Assembly: GCA_947651395.1 (NCBI GenBank)
Contig: CANSYW010000003.1
Span: 1-64,000, forward strand
Source: an uncultured Pseudoflavonifractor sp.
GTDB lineage: Bacteria > Bacillota > Clostridia > Oscillospirales > Oscillospiraceae
Length of the DNA stretch: 64,000 nt
Direction: 5' to 3'
The notes below the pieces were generated by a model, which had not been told where the DNA came from, searched no databases, and saw only the letters and a list, made by a program, of their open reading frames with translations. This document shows, one piece after another, positions 1 through 6,761 of the stretch (the stretch's first letter is position 1; each line of letters opens with the position of its first letter). A program made the translations under genes and the position numbers.

Positions 1-3
1 ATC

Positions 4-64
4 CCGCATATCTCCACCAACAAAGAAGAGATGTCTTTAGACATCTCTTCTTTGTTATATGCGG
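4..64. repeat. Long hairpin at window edge
   Basis: Bases 19-56 form a near-perfect inverted repeat (arm AACAAAGAAGAGATGTC and its complement). An outer pair, CCGCATAT at 4-11 and ATATGCGG at 57-64, flanks it, separated from the left inner arm by seven unpaired bases. There is no T-run typical of a terminator. It may be a transcript structure or an element end; the sequence does not decide. Confidence 0.55.
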
Positions 65-72
65 TTAAGAGA

Positions 73-179
73 TCGAACTGCCGGGCTTTTGTAGTTCGAG
101 CGGTCAGCAAGCGGCATTTCTGCCGCTCTATCTCTTTGCGTCTAGGGGTATGGCTCATTTGCCTAAAAATGAGCCATAC
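73..179. other. Non-coding stretch with three more hairpins
   Basis: No credible gene is seen in 1-186. After the first hairpin come stems at 73-79/93-99 (TCGAACT), 111-116/121-126 (GCGGCA) and 148-160/167-179 (GTATGGCTCATTT). The last lies just past the toxin gene on the minus strand and could end its transcript, though it lacks a T tail. Confidence 0.4.
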
Positions 180-186
180 TCCGTAT

Positions 187-519
187 TTATTCTTCAGCAG
201 CCGCTTCTATGTCGTCAAACAATATGCGTAAGTAGTCCCGGCGGCCATAGAGCACCCGGTCAATGTAGACCTCTGTGCCATAGGAACGATAGAAGATCAA
301 GTAGTTGCCGCTGACAAGAAAGCGATAGTCGCTCTCCATGTCAGTGATAGCGGACAGGGGAGTGCCTATGAAAGCTTGACCACTTAAAGACCAAATATGC
401 CCCATAATTTTACTTACTGTGGATACTGCGGCGATAGGGTTCTCTAAATCCTCGCTGATGTATTCCTTAATTTCGACCAAGTCAGCCTGAGCCGCCCGGG
501 ATATGTGAAGTCTATTCAT
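187..519 (-). CDS. RelE/ParE-family toxin
   Basis: A 110-residue basic protein of the RelE/ParE superfamily. The family signs are the N-terminal pattern 'AAQADLVEIKEYI' with 'ENPIAA', then 'YRFLVSGNYLIFYR' and 'VYIDRVLYGRRDYLRIL' near the C-terminus. Such proteins cut mRNA on the ribosome or poison gyrase, and are neutralised by a cognate antitoxin. Its ATG overlaps the stop of the upstream Phd/YefM antitoxin by 4 nt (ATGA), so the two are translationally coupled. The usual C-terminal 'R.DYL' ending is intact. Whether it acts like ParE or RelE cannot be told from sequence. Confidence 0.85.
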   Translation of the reverse strand: MNRLHISRAAQADLVEIKEYISEDLENPIAAVSTVSKIMGHIWSLSGQAFIGTPLSAITDMESDYRFLVSGNYLIFYRSYGTEVYIDRVLYGRRDYLRILFDDIEAAAEE

Positions 520-767
520 TGAACCAGACCCAGGCTGCGCTTGACCTCCTCAGCACTCAGCCAGCCTTCCTCTTCACCAGATTTCCGCCCTTTGGCAAGC
601 TCGTTCATCAGCCTAAGAGTGGCCTGGAGCTTCTCATATTCCCGCATATCCACAATGGCGTATTTACCCCGTCCGTTCTTGGTGAGGAAAACGGGGGCTC
701 CTATGTCCACGTCATGCAGGACCTCACTGTAATTTCGCAGGTCAGAGATCGGTTTAATGTTCGGCAT
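516..767 (-). CDS. Phd/YefM-family antitoxin
   Basis: An 83-residue protein with the typical Phd/YefM N-terminal fold: 'IKPISDLRNYSEVL' followed by 'PVFLTKNGRGKYAIVDMREYEKL'. It should bind DNA through the N-terminus, repress its own operon and wrap the downstream toxin with its acidic C-terminal half. The start at 767 has an AAAGGGG ribosome binding site. The same frame stays open far upstream (to about 1730), but that part is antisense to the lyxose isomerase and is not real. A consensus promoter lies directly upstream. Confidence 0.88.
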   Translation of the reverse strand: MPNIKPISDLRNYSEVLHDVDIGAPVFLTKNGRGKYAIVDMREYEKLQATLRLMNELAKGRKSGEEEGWLSAEEVKRSLGLVQ

Positions 768-791
768 AAACTCAGCCCCTTTCTGCTTTAT

Positions 792-820
792 AGTATATCC
801 TGATTTGCTGTAAAATGCAA
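792..820 (-). promoter_or_regulatory. Promoter of the toxin-antitoxin pair
   Basis: On the minus strand, TTGCAT (815-820) and TATACT (792-797) are separated by 17 bp. The predicted start lies about 18 bp ahead of the antitoxin ATG. Confidence 0.6.
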
Positions 821-891
821 CATCAAACTTTACAGCATCCGCTGGGCAAGCCAAACTTGGGCCGGGAGAGGACCGCGGGCCCCTTCTGAGA

Positions 892-920
892 TTGACAATC
901 CTTTGCCCGGGCGGTATGAT
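892..920 (+). promoter_or_regulatory. Promoter of the sugar operon
   Basis: TTGACA (892-897), a 17-bp spacer and TATGAT (915-920): a near-consensus sigma-A promoter 30 bp before the isomerase start. Confidence 0.75.
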
Positions 921-950
921 AGAAAAAACGTGTAGATGGGGGATATGCCG

Positions 951-1637
951 ATGAAGCGCAGTGAGATCAACAGAGCGCTGAAAGAGATGGAGGCCATGTG
1001 CGAAAAGTATCATTACTTCCTGCCGCCCTTCTGCCACTTTGCCCCGGAGCTTTGGCCGGAGCTGGGCCACGAGTATGACGAGATCCGGGTGTGTGCCCTG
1101 GGCTGGGACATCACCGACTACGGCATGGGGGACTTTGACAGGCTGGGCTTCTCTCTGGTCACCCTCCGTAACGGGAGCCGGGCCATGGAGGAGAAGTATT
1201 CCAAGGTCTATGCCGAGAAGCTTCTCTACCTGAAAGAGGGGCAGTACGCCCCCAACCACTTTCATTGGTATAAGACCGAGGATATCATCAACCGGGGTGG
1301 GGGCAATGTGCTCATCCGGGTCTATAACAGCCTGCCTGACGAGGGGCTGGACGAAGTCTCCCCCGTGACCGTCCATACGGATGGGCGGGCCCTTACCGTC
1401 CCCGCCGGGACCCGGATCCGTCTGCGGCCGGGGGAGAGCATCTTTATCCCGCAGCGGCTCTACCACGATTTCACGGTGGAGCCGGGGACAGGGGCGGTGC
1501 TGCTGGGTGAGGTGAGCCGGTGCAACGACGACGAGCACGACAACCGGTTCCTGCCGCCCATGGGCCGCTTCCCCCGGATCGAGGAGGACGAGCCGCCCTA
1601 CCGTCTGCTGTGTACGGAATATCCTGCGGCGAAGTGA
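951..1637 (+). CDS. D-lyxose ketol-isomerase (cupin)
   Basis: A 228-residue cytoplasmic cupin that should interconvert D-lyxose and D-xylulose (EC 5.3.1.15 family). The metal-binding motif 'NHFHWYKTEDIINRGGG' and the later 'IFIPQRLYHDF' match this family and supply the His/Glu ligands. The ATG at 951 is chosen because GGGGGA sits 7 nt before it; an in-frame ATG at 936 has no site. A sugar kinase follows after 10 bp, so the product is probably phosphorylated next. Some members also act on D-mannose, so the substrate is a family inference. Confidence 0.85.
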   Translation: MKRSEINRALKEMEAMCEKYHYFLPPFCHFAPELWPELGHEYDEIRVCALGWDITDYGMGDFDRLGFSLVTLRNGSRAMEEKYSKVYAEKLLYLKEGQYAPNHFHWYKTEDIINRGGGNVLIRVYNSLPDEGLDEVSPVTVHTDGRALTVPAGTRIRLRPGESIFIPQRLYHDFTVEPGTGAVLLGEVSRCNDDEHDNRFLPPMGRFPRIEEDEPPYRLLCTEYPAAK

Positions 1638-1647
1638 GGGAAGGGGA

Positions 1648-2607
1648 ATGAAATACGATGTGACCGCCCTGGGGGAGCTGCTCATCGACTTCGCCGCCCG
1701 GGGTGTGGACGAACAGGGCGACCCCGTCATGGTCGCTCACCCCGGCGGCGCGCCGGGGAATTTTCTGGCGGCCCTCTGCGCCTGCGGGCGCAAGACCGCC
1801 TTTCTGGGCAAGGTGGGCCGGGACGCCTTCGGGCAGCTCCTGTTGGACGCCCTGAAAAGGGCGGGGATCGGGACGGAGGGCGTCCGGATGGATCCGGAGG
1901 CCTTCACCACCCTGGCCTTCGTCACCTTTGACGACAAGGGAGAGCGCTCTTTCAGCTTTGCCCGGAAGCCGGGGGCGGATACCAGACTGCGCTGGGAGGA
2001 GGTGGACGCCCGCCTCATCGACCAATGCGGGGTGTTCCACTTCGGTACCCTGAGCCTTACCCACGACCCGGCCCGCACCGCCACCCAAAAGGCGGTGGCC
2101 TATGCCGGAGAGCGGGGGAAGCTCATCACCTGTGACCCCAACCTGCGGTTGAGCCTCTGGGACAGCGAGAGGGAGGCCAGAGAGCAGATGCTCTGGGCTC
2201 TGGGCCGGGCCCATGTGGTCAAGCTCAGCGATGAGGAGGCACAATTCCTTTGGGGGTGCTCCCCGGAGGCGGGGGCGGACAGGCTTCTGGAGCTGGGCGT
2301 CAGGCTGGCCATGGTGACCCTGGGTGCAAAGGGCTGCCTTTTGAAGACGGCCCATGCCCGGTTCAAGACCCCCTGTCCAAGGGTGACGCCGGTTGACACC
2401 ACCGGCGCCGGGGACATTTTCGGGGGCAGCGCCGTGGCCCGGCTGCTGGAGCTGGGCAGACCCATGGAGGAGCTGACGCAGGAAGATCTGGCCTACATCG
2501 GCCGGTACGCCGCCACGGCGGCCAGCCTGTCCACGGAGAAGCCCGGTGGGATCCCCAGCATCCCGACCCCGGCGCAGGTGCTGGAAAAGATGAAAGAGCT
2601 GGAGTAA
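1648..2607 (+). CDS. PfkB-family sugar kinase (fructokinase-like)
   Basis: A 319-residue ribokinase/PfkB kinase. Family marks are the N-terminal 'GELLIDF', the 'HPGGAPGNFLAAL' substrate loop, and the C-terminal 'DTTGAGDIFGG' with the catalytic Asp and anion hole. Length is normal. It follows the lyxose isomerase closely, so a ketose such as xylulose or fructose is the likely substrate. The overall look (GGAPGN, CDPNLR, KLSDEE) is that of bacterial fructokinases, but context leaves the sugar open. An AAGGGGA site precedes the ATG. Confidence 0.85.
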   Translation: MKYDVTALGELLIDFAARGVDEQGDPVMVAHPGGAPGNFLAALCACGRKTAFLGKVGRDAFGQLLLDALKRAGIGTEGVRMDPEAFTTLAFVTFDDKGERSFSFARKPGADTRLRWEEVDARLIDQCGVFHFGTLSLTHDPARTATQKAVAYAGERGKLITCDPNLRLSLWDSEREAREQMLWALGRAHVVKLSDEEAQFLWGCSPEAGADRLLELGVRLAMVTLGAKGCLLKTAHARFKTPCPRVTPVDTTGAGDIFGGSAVARLLELGRPMEELTQEDLAYIGRYAATAASLSTEKPGGIPSIPTPAQVLEKMKELE

Positions 2608-2622
2608 GGAGAGGCTGCCGCA

Positions 2623-3624
2623 ATGAAGAAGATCGTGATCCTGGGTTATACGCCGGTTCGCCTGGATTTTTACCGAAGGCTGCTGTCCGACTTGCTCCCG
2701 GGGGAGGTGCAGATCGAGACCACCCTTCTCTCAGAGCTGCAGACCTCTATTTTGGATGCGGATCTGGCTGTGCTGACCAGCCCCTATTTCACCCCCTATA
2801 TCAAACAGCACCTCCCCCATGTCTCCTCGGTGCTCCTGGCCTACTATACACTGGAGAAGAACGACCTGCAGGAGATCCAGCGGATGGAGCGGACGGGGCC
2901 CATTTCGGTGGTGGGGGACGGGAGCCTGGTGGACTCCAACCGGAAGATGATGCTACTGGAAAAGCTGGGTATCCGCCGGGGCAGTATGTCGGTCTGGTAT
3001 CCGGGGATGGAGACAAAAAAGCTGTGCCGGAACGTTGTGCTGTTTGGTCAGGCCACCGTTCCGGAACCGGAGCGGCATACCCTGCTGCACATTGAGCAGA
3101 GCTGCTTTAGTGTGTCCACCATCCTGGAGATCTTTTGTGGTCTGGGGATGCCTGAGCTGGCCACAGGTCCGGCCTTTGAGGAGTATTATCACCGTATGTG
3201 CACCCAGATGCTGCTGGATCCCACCACCCTGGCGGATTCCCATGAGGAGCTGCTGGCGGAGCTGGTACACGAGGGCTTGCTCCTTTTGTCCGGAAATAAT
3301 GTGATCGAGTACTGTGACCGCTATGTGGAGAATGTGGTGGGTCTGCCCCAGGAGAATCTGATCGGGAAAAATCTGCTGGATATTTTCCCGGCTCTGAGCG
3401 CCTTCCTGTCGGAAGGGGTAGAGGGGTTTCAGGAGCGGGTCATCACCTTCCGGGGCAGGCAGTATATCATCAACATCAACACCATATCCCGCCATCAGGA
3501 GCGGATCGGGTATGTGCGCATCTGGATATGGAAAAATGCATTGCCTGCGGCGCCTGTGCTGTGGCCTGTATGGATCAGAACGATGTGGATCTGGAGCAGG
3601 GGGACGTTCCTTTCCGGTATGTGA
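2623..3624 (+). CDS. Sigma-54 regulator fragment, 3'-truncated
   Basis: The N-terminal ~300 residues look like the sensory half of a clostridial PrpR-type sigma-54 activator: a Rossmann-like start 'MKKIVILGYTPVR', a helical middle, then a PAS domain ('NNVIEYCDRYVENVVGL' ... 'IGYVRIW'). In intact homologues a linker, AAA+ domain and HTH follow. Here the frame instead runs about 35 residues through the start of a ferredoxin gene and stops. The ATPase and DNA-binding parts are absent, so it cannot activate transcription as such. The breakpoint is near 3511-3520. It is last in line after the sugar kinase (15 bp). A deletion fusion is the simplest reading. Confidence 0.6.
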   Translation: MKKIVILGYTPVRLDFYRRLLSDLLPGEVQIETTLLSELQTSILDADLAVLTSPYFTPYIKQHLPHVSSVLLAYYTLEKNDLQEIQRMERTGPISVVGDGSLVDSNRKMMLLEKLGIRRGSMSVWYPGMETKKLCRNVVLFGQATVPEPERHTLLHIEQSCFSVSTILEIFCGLGMPELATGPAFEEYYHRMCTQMLLDPTTLADSHEELLAELVHEGLLLLSGNNVIEYCDRYVENVVGLPQENLIGKNLLDIFPALSAFLSEGVEGFQERVITFRGRQYIININTISRHQERIGYVRIWIWKNALPAAPVLWPVWIRTMWIWSRGTFLSGM

Positions 3625-4034
3625 GCGCTCTGGAGGAGCCGGCCGGAGCCGGGGTAGCCTACAGCTTCCTGTCCCTGTCCTGCATGCACTGTGAAAACGC
3701 CCCCTGTGTGGCGGGCTGTCCCACAGGATCGATCTTTAAGGACGCGCGGACGGGGCTGACCCTGTACGATACCGCCAACTGTATCGGCTGTCACTCCTGC
3801 GCCATGGCCTGTCCTTTTGGGGCGCCGGCCTTCAGTGCGCGGGGGAAGCTGACCAAGTGTGACGGGTGCGTTCAGCGTGTCCGCGCGGGGTTGGAGCCGG
3901 CCTGCGTGCGGGTGTGTCCCTTTGGCGCGCTGAAGGTCTACGCCGATAAGGAGGAATATATGGCCGCCAAAAGGAGCCACGGCTCCAAGGTGGTGGGAGA
4001 GGCGCTGGAGGATCGGTTTGCCTCATCCCATTGA
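3528..4034 (+). CDS. DMSO-reductase-type 4Fe-4S ferredoxin subunit, 5'-truncated
   Basis: A 168-residue protein with sixteen cysteines in four clusters: CIACGACAVAC, CMHCENAPCVAGC, CIGCHSCAMAC and CDGC...CVRVC. This is the DmsB/HycB pattern of an electron-transfer subunit holding four [4Fe-4S] clusters. Family members begin with a short beta strand before the first cluster. Here only 'HLD' of it can be read upstream of the Met, and the sequence then becomes the regulator gene. No ribosome binding site precedes 3528, and no catalytic molybdopterin subunit is next to it. It is probably a remnant, though the cluster ligands are all present. Confidence 0.7.
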   Translation: MEKCIACGACAVACMDQNDVDLEQGDVPFRYVSALEEPAGAGVAYSFLSLSCMHCENAPCVAGCPTGSIFKDARTGLTLYDTANCIGCHSCAMACPFGAPAFSARGKLTKCDGCVQRVRAGLEPACVRVCPFGALKVYADKEEYMAAKRSHGSKVVGEALEDRFASSH

Positions 4035-4043
4035 GCGTCTGTG

Positions 4044-4097
4044 CCCAACGGAAAGACCGCCCCGGAGATCATTCTCCGGGGCGGTCTTTCCGTTGGG
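4044..4097. terminator. Long perfect hairpin terminator
   Basis: A 25-bp perfect stem (4044-4068 with 4073-4097) and a 4-nt loop, directly after the ferredoxin stop. There is no T-run, so termination efficiency is uncertain. It separates this region from the ddl promoter. Confidence 0.6.
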
Positions 4098-4115
4098 GGA
4101 AAGGTGCATTCTTCC

Positions 4116-4144
4116 TTGTCTTTCCTGCCTGATTGTGCTATACT
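4116..4144 (+). promoter_or_regulatory. Promoter of ddl-murF
   Basis: TTGTCT (4116-4121), 17 bp, TATACT (4139-4144). The transcript would start near 4151, before the TTG start codon of ddl. Confidence 0.6.
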
Positions 4145-4195
4145 ATAAAATCAAGAATAAAATGGAATCATATGACTTCAGGGAGGGAACACCCT

Positions 4196-5248
4196 TTGAA
4201 AATCGTGGTTTTGGCCGGCGGGCTCTCGCCGGAGCGCAGCGTCTCCCTGTCCTCGGGGGTCAAGGTGACCGAGGCCCTGCGGGGGCTGGGCCACCAGACG
4301 GCCCTGGTGGATATGTACTTTGGACTGGAGGACTACCCCGGTCTGGAATGTGACGACCTCTACGCCGCCCGGAGTCCGGAGAAGTGGCGAAAGGTGGATC
4401 GGCAGGCCCCTGACCTGGAGGCGGTGAAGGCCGCCCGGCGCTGGCAGGGGAAGGGGGACTTTGGCCCCGGCGTGCTGGAGCTGTGCCAGGGGGCGGACAT
4501 CGTGTTTCTGGCCCTTCACGGTCAGTGCGGAGAGGACGGAAGAGTCCAGGCCACCTTCGATCTGCTGGGGATCCCCTACACGGGCTCGGGCTATCTGGGA
4601 AGCGCCATCGCCATGGACAAGGATCTGACCAAACGGCTGGTGAAGGATCTGGTGAACACTCCGGCCTGGTCCCTCCGGAGCTATACTGCCCGGGATATCG
4701 ACACTCTGGTGGAGGCCACGGAAGTTCCCTGTGTGGTCAAGCCGGTGGACTCCGGCTCCTCCATCGGGGTGGCCATTGCCTATGACAAGCAGGCCCTTCG
4801 CTCCGCGCTGGAGGAGGGGCTCGGCTACGGCGGACGCTGTGTGTTGGAGCGCTATGTCAAGGGCCGGGAGATCCAGGTGGGCGTACTGGACGGTGAGGTG
4901 CTGCCCCCCATTGAGATCATTCCCAGAGAGGGCTTTTACGATTATGAGAACAAGTATCAGCCCGGTGCGGCGGAGGAAGTCTGTCCCGCCCCGCTGACCA
5001 GGGAGCAGACCGCGGAGGTAAAGATGGCTGCTGCGGCCGTTTTCGCCGCTTTGGGTCTGGGGGTTTACTCCCGGGCGGATTTTATTCTGGATGAGCAGGG
5101 GACATTCTGGTTTTTGGAGATCAACACCCTTCCCGGTATGACCCCCACCAGCCTGATGCCCCAGGAGGCGGCGGCGGCGGGGACGGATTACCCCACCCTG
5201 TGTCAGCACATTATCGACAGCTCCCTGCGCCTGGAGCGCAAAGCTTGA
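4196..5248 (+). CDS. ddl: D-alanine--D-alanine ligase
   Basis: Joins two D-alanines with ATP to make the dipeptide used by MurF in peptidoglycan synthesis. It is an ATP-grasp enzyme with 'ALHGQCGEDG', the Ser loop 'YTGSGYLGSAIAMDK', 'KPVDSGSSIGV', and the metal-binding end 'FLEINTLPGMTPTS'. The open frame extends to 4133, but the TTG at 4196 gives the family length (350 residues), has GGGAGG 8 nt upstream and lies after the predicted transcription start. murF follows after 15 bp, so substrate and user are co-expressed. Confidence 0.92.
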   Translation: MKIVVLAGGLSPERSVSLSSGVKVTEALRGLGHQTALVDMYFGLEDYPGLECDDLYAARSPEKWRKVDRQAPDLEAVKAARRWQGKGDFGPGVLELCQGADIVFLALHGQCGEDGRVQATFDLLGIPYTGSGYLGSAIAMDKDLTKRLVKDLVNTPAWSLRSYTARDIDTLVEATEVPCVVKPVDSGSSIGVAIAYDKQALRSALEEGLGYGGRCVLERYVKGREIQVGVLDGEVLPPIEIIPREGFYDYENKYQPGAAEEVCPAPLTREQTAEVKMAAAAVFAALGLGVYSRADFILDEQGTFWFLEINTLPGMTPTSLMPQEAAAAGTDYPTLCQHIIDSSLRLERKA

Positions 5249-5263
5249 AAGGAGGCTCCTTTC

Positions 5264-6667
5264 ATGGAAGCCTTGACCCTGCGCGAGATATTGGAGGCGG
5301 TAAACGGCCGCCTGCTGGGCGAGTTCAGCGACCTGGACGCCGTGATCTCCAAGGTGGAGACCGACAGCCGCACCATTTCAGAGGGGGCCCTCTTTCTCCC
5401 CCTGACGGGAGAGCGTTTCGACGGCCACTCTTACATCAACGCCGCCCTGGAGCAGGGGGCCGCCGGCTGCTTTACCCAGCGGGAGCGGGAGAGCTATCTG
5501 CCGGGAAAGATCTACATCAAGGTGGATTCCACCTATCGGGCCCTCCGGGATCTGGCGGTGTGGTACAAGAGCCGCTTTGATATCCCTGTGGTGGCCGTCA
5601 CCGGAAGCGTGGGGAAGACCACCACCAAGGATATGATCGCCGCAGTGCTCAGCGAGAAGTTCAATGTTCTCAAAACAGAGGGCAACAAGAATAACGACAT
5701 CGGCCTGCCCCTGACCCTGCTGCGGCTGAGCCGGGAGCATGAGATCGCCGTGGTGGAGCTGGGCATCAACCATCCCGGGGAGATGGACTATCTCTCCGCC
5801 ATCGCCCAGCCTGACCTGGTGTGTGTCACCAACATCGGGGACTCCCACATTGAGGCCTTCGGCTGCCGGGAGAACACCCTGGAGGCCAAGCTGGAGGTGT
5901 TTGACCACGCCAGGGTGGGCTGTACCGCCATTCTCAGCGGGGACGACGAGCTCCTTTTTGGGGCCCGGGAGGATGTGGAGCGCCGGGGAACGGGCGCCGT
6001 GCTGTACGTGGGAGAGGCCCAGGGTCTGGACTACCGGGCGGTGGATCTGGAGAGCGACTGGCGCAGCCAGATGAGCTGCCAGGTGATCACCCCCAGGGGC
6101 AGCTGCCGCATGGATATCCCCGGCCTGGGAGAGCACATGATCTATCCCACCCTGATGGCCGCCGCCGTGGGAGAACACTTTGGAATGACTCTGGAGGAGA
6201 TCGCCGCCGGGGTACGCAACTTTGCCCCCACCAAGATGCGCATGAATATTCTGCCCAGAGCCGAGGGGATCACCATCCTGGATGACGGCTACAACGCCAA
6301 TCCCCAGTCCATGCGGGCCGCCATTGAGGTGTTGGACGGCTATACCGGAGAGTACAAGGTGGCCGTGCTGGGGGACATGTTTGAGCTGGGCCCCCTGGCG
6401 GGAGTGCTCCACGCCGGCGTGGGGGAATTTCTGGGCCACAGCCATGTGGACTGCCTGGTGGCGATAGGGGAGCTGGCCAAGAGCATCTATGACGCGGCGG
6501 TGAACTCCGACGTGCCCCAGTGTTACTGTTTTGCCACCAAGGAGGAGGCCCTGCCCACCCTGAAGGAGCTGGTAAAGCCGGGGACCACCGTGCTGGTGAA
6601 GGCCTCCCGGGGCATGGCCTTTGAGAGCGTTACCGACTATTTGAAGAGCATTACCAAAGAAGAGTAA
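5264..6667 (+). CDS. murF: UDP-MurNAc-tripeptide--D-Ala-D-Ala ligase
   Basis: A 467-residue Mur ligase that adds D-Ala-D-Ala to the UDP-MurNAc tripeptide, the last cytoplasmic step of precursor synthesis. The ATP loop is 'TGSVGKTTTKDM', followed by 'KTEGNKNNDIGLPLTLL', the Mg site around 'ELGINHPGEMDYL', and 'DDGYNANPQSMRAA' in the C-terminal domain. It begins with the MurF-type N-terminal domain ('ILEAVNGRLL'). AAAGGAGG precedes the ATG. It is paired with ddl in one operon. Confidence 0.93.
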   Translation: MEALTLREILEAVNGRLLGEFSDLDAVISKVETDSRTISEGALFLPLTGERFDGHSYINAALEQGAAGCFTQRERESYLPGKIYIKVDSTYRALRDLAVWYKSRFDIPVVAVTGSVGKTTTKDMIAAVLSEKFNVLKTEGNKNNDIGLPLTLLRLSREHEIAVVELGINHPGEMDYLSAIAQPDLVCVTNIGDSHIEAFGCRENTLEAKLEVFDHARVGCTAILSGDDELLFGAREDVERRGTGAVLYVGEAQGLDYRAVDLESDWRSQMSCQVITPRGSCRMDIPGLGEHMIYPTLMAAAVGEHFGMTLEEIAAGVRNFAPTKMRMNILPRAEGITILDDGYNANPQSMRAAIEVLDGYTGEYKVAVLGDMFELGPLAGVLHAGVGEFLGHSHVDCLVAIGELAKSIYDAAVNSDVPQCYCFATKEEALPTLKELVKPGTTVLVKASRGMAFESVTDYLKSITKEE

Positions 6668-6761
6668 GGGGGCGGCCTCTGCCGCTCCGAGGTGTGCGTC
6701 CCCGCCCGTATGGGGTTTTTATCCACGGCGGCCGGGGGCGAAGAGCCAAGAGGATATACCT

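Noticed and set aside
768-1730. Upstream extension of the antitoxin reading frame on the minus strand
   Set aside because: It is antisense to the lyxose isomerase and kinase; the Phd/YefM start with a ribosome site is at 767.
6700-6721. CCCC...GGGG-TTTTT after murF as a terminator
   Set aside because: Four-bp stem is too weak to call with confidence.
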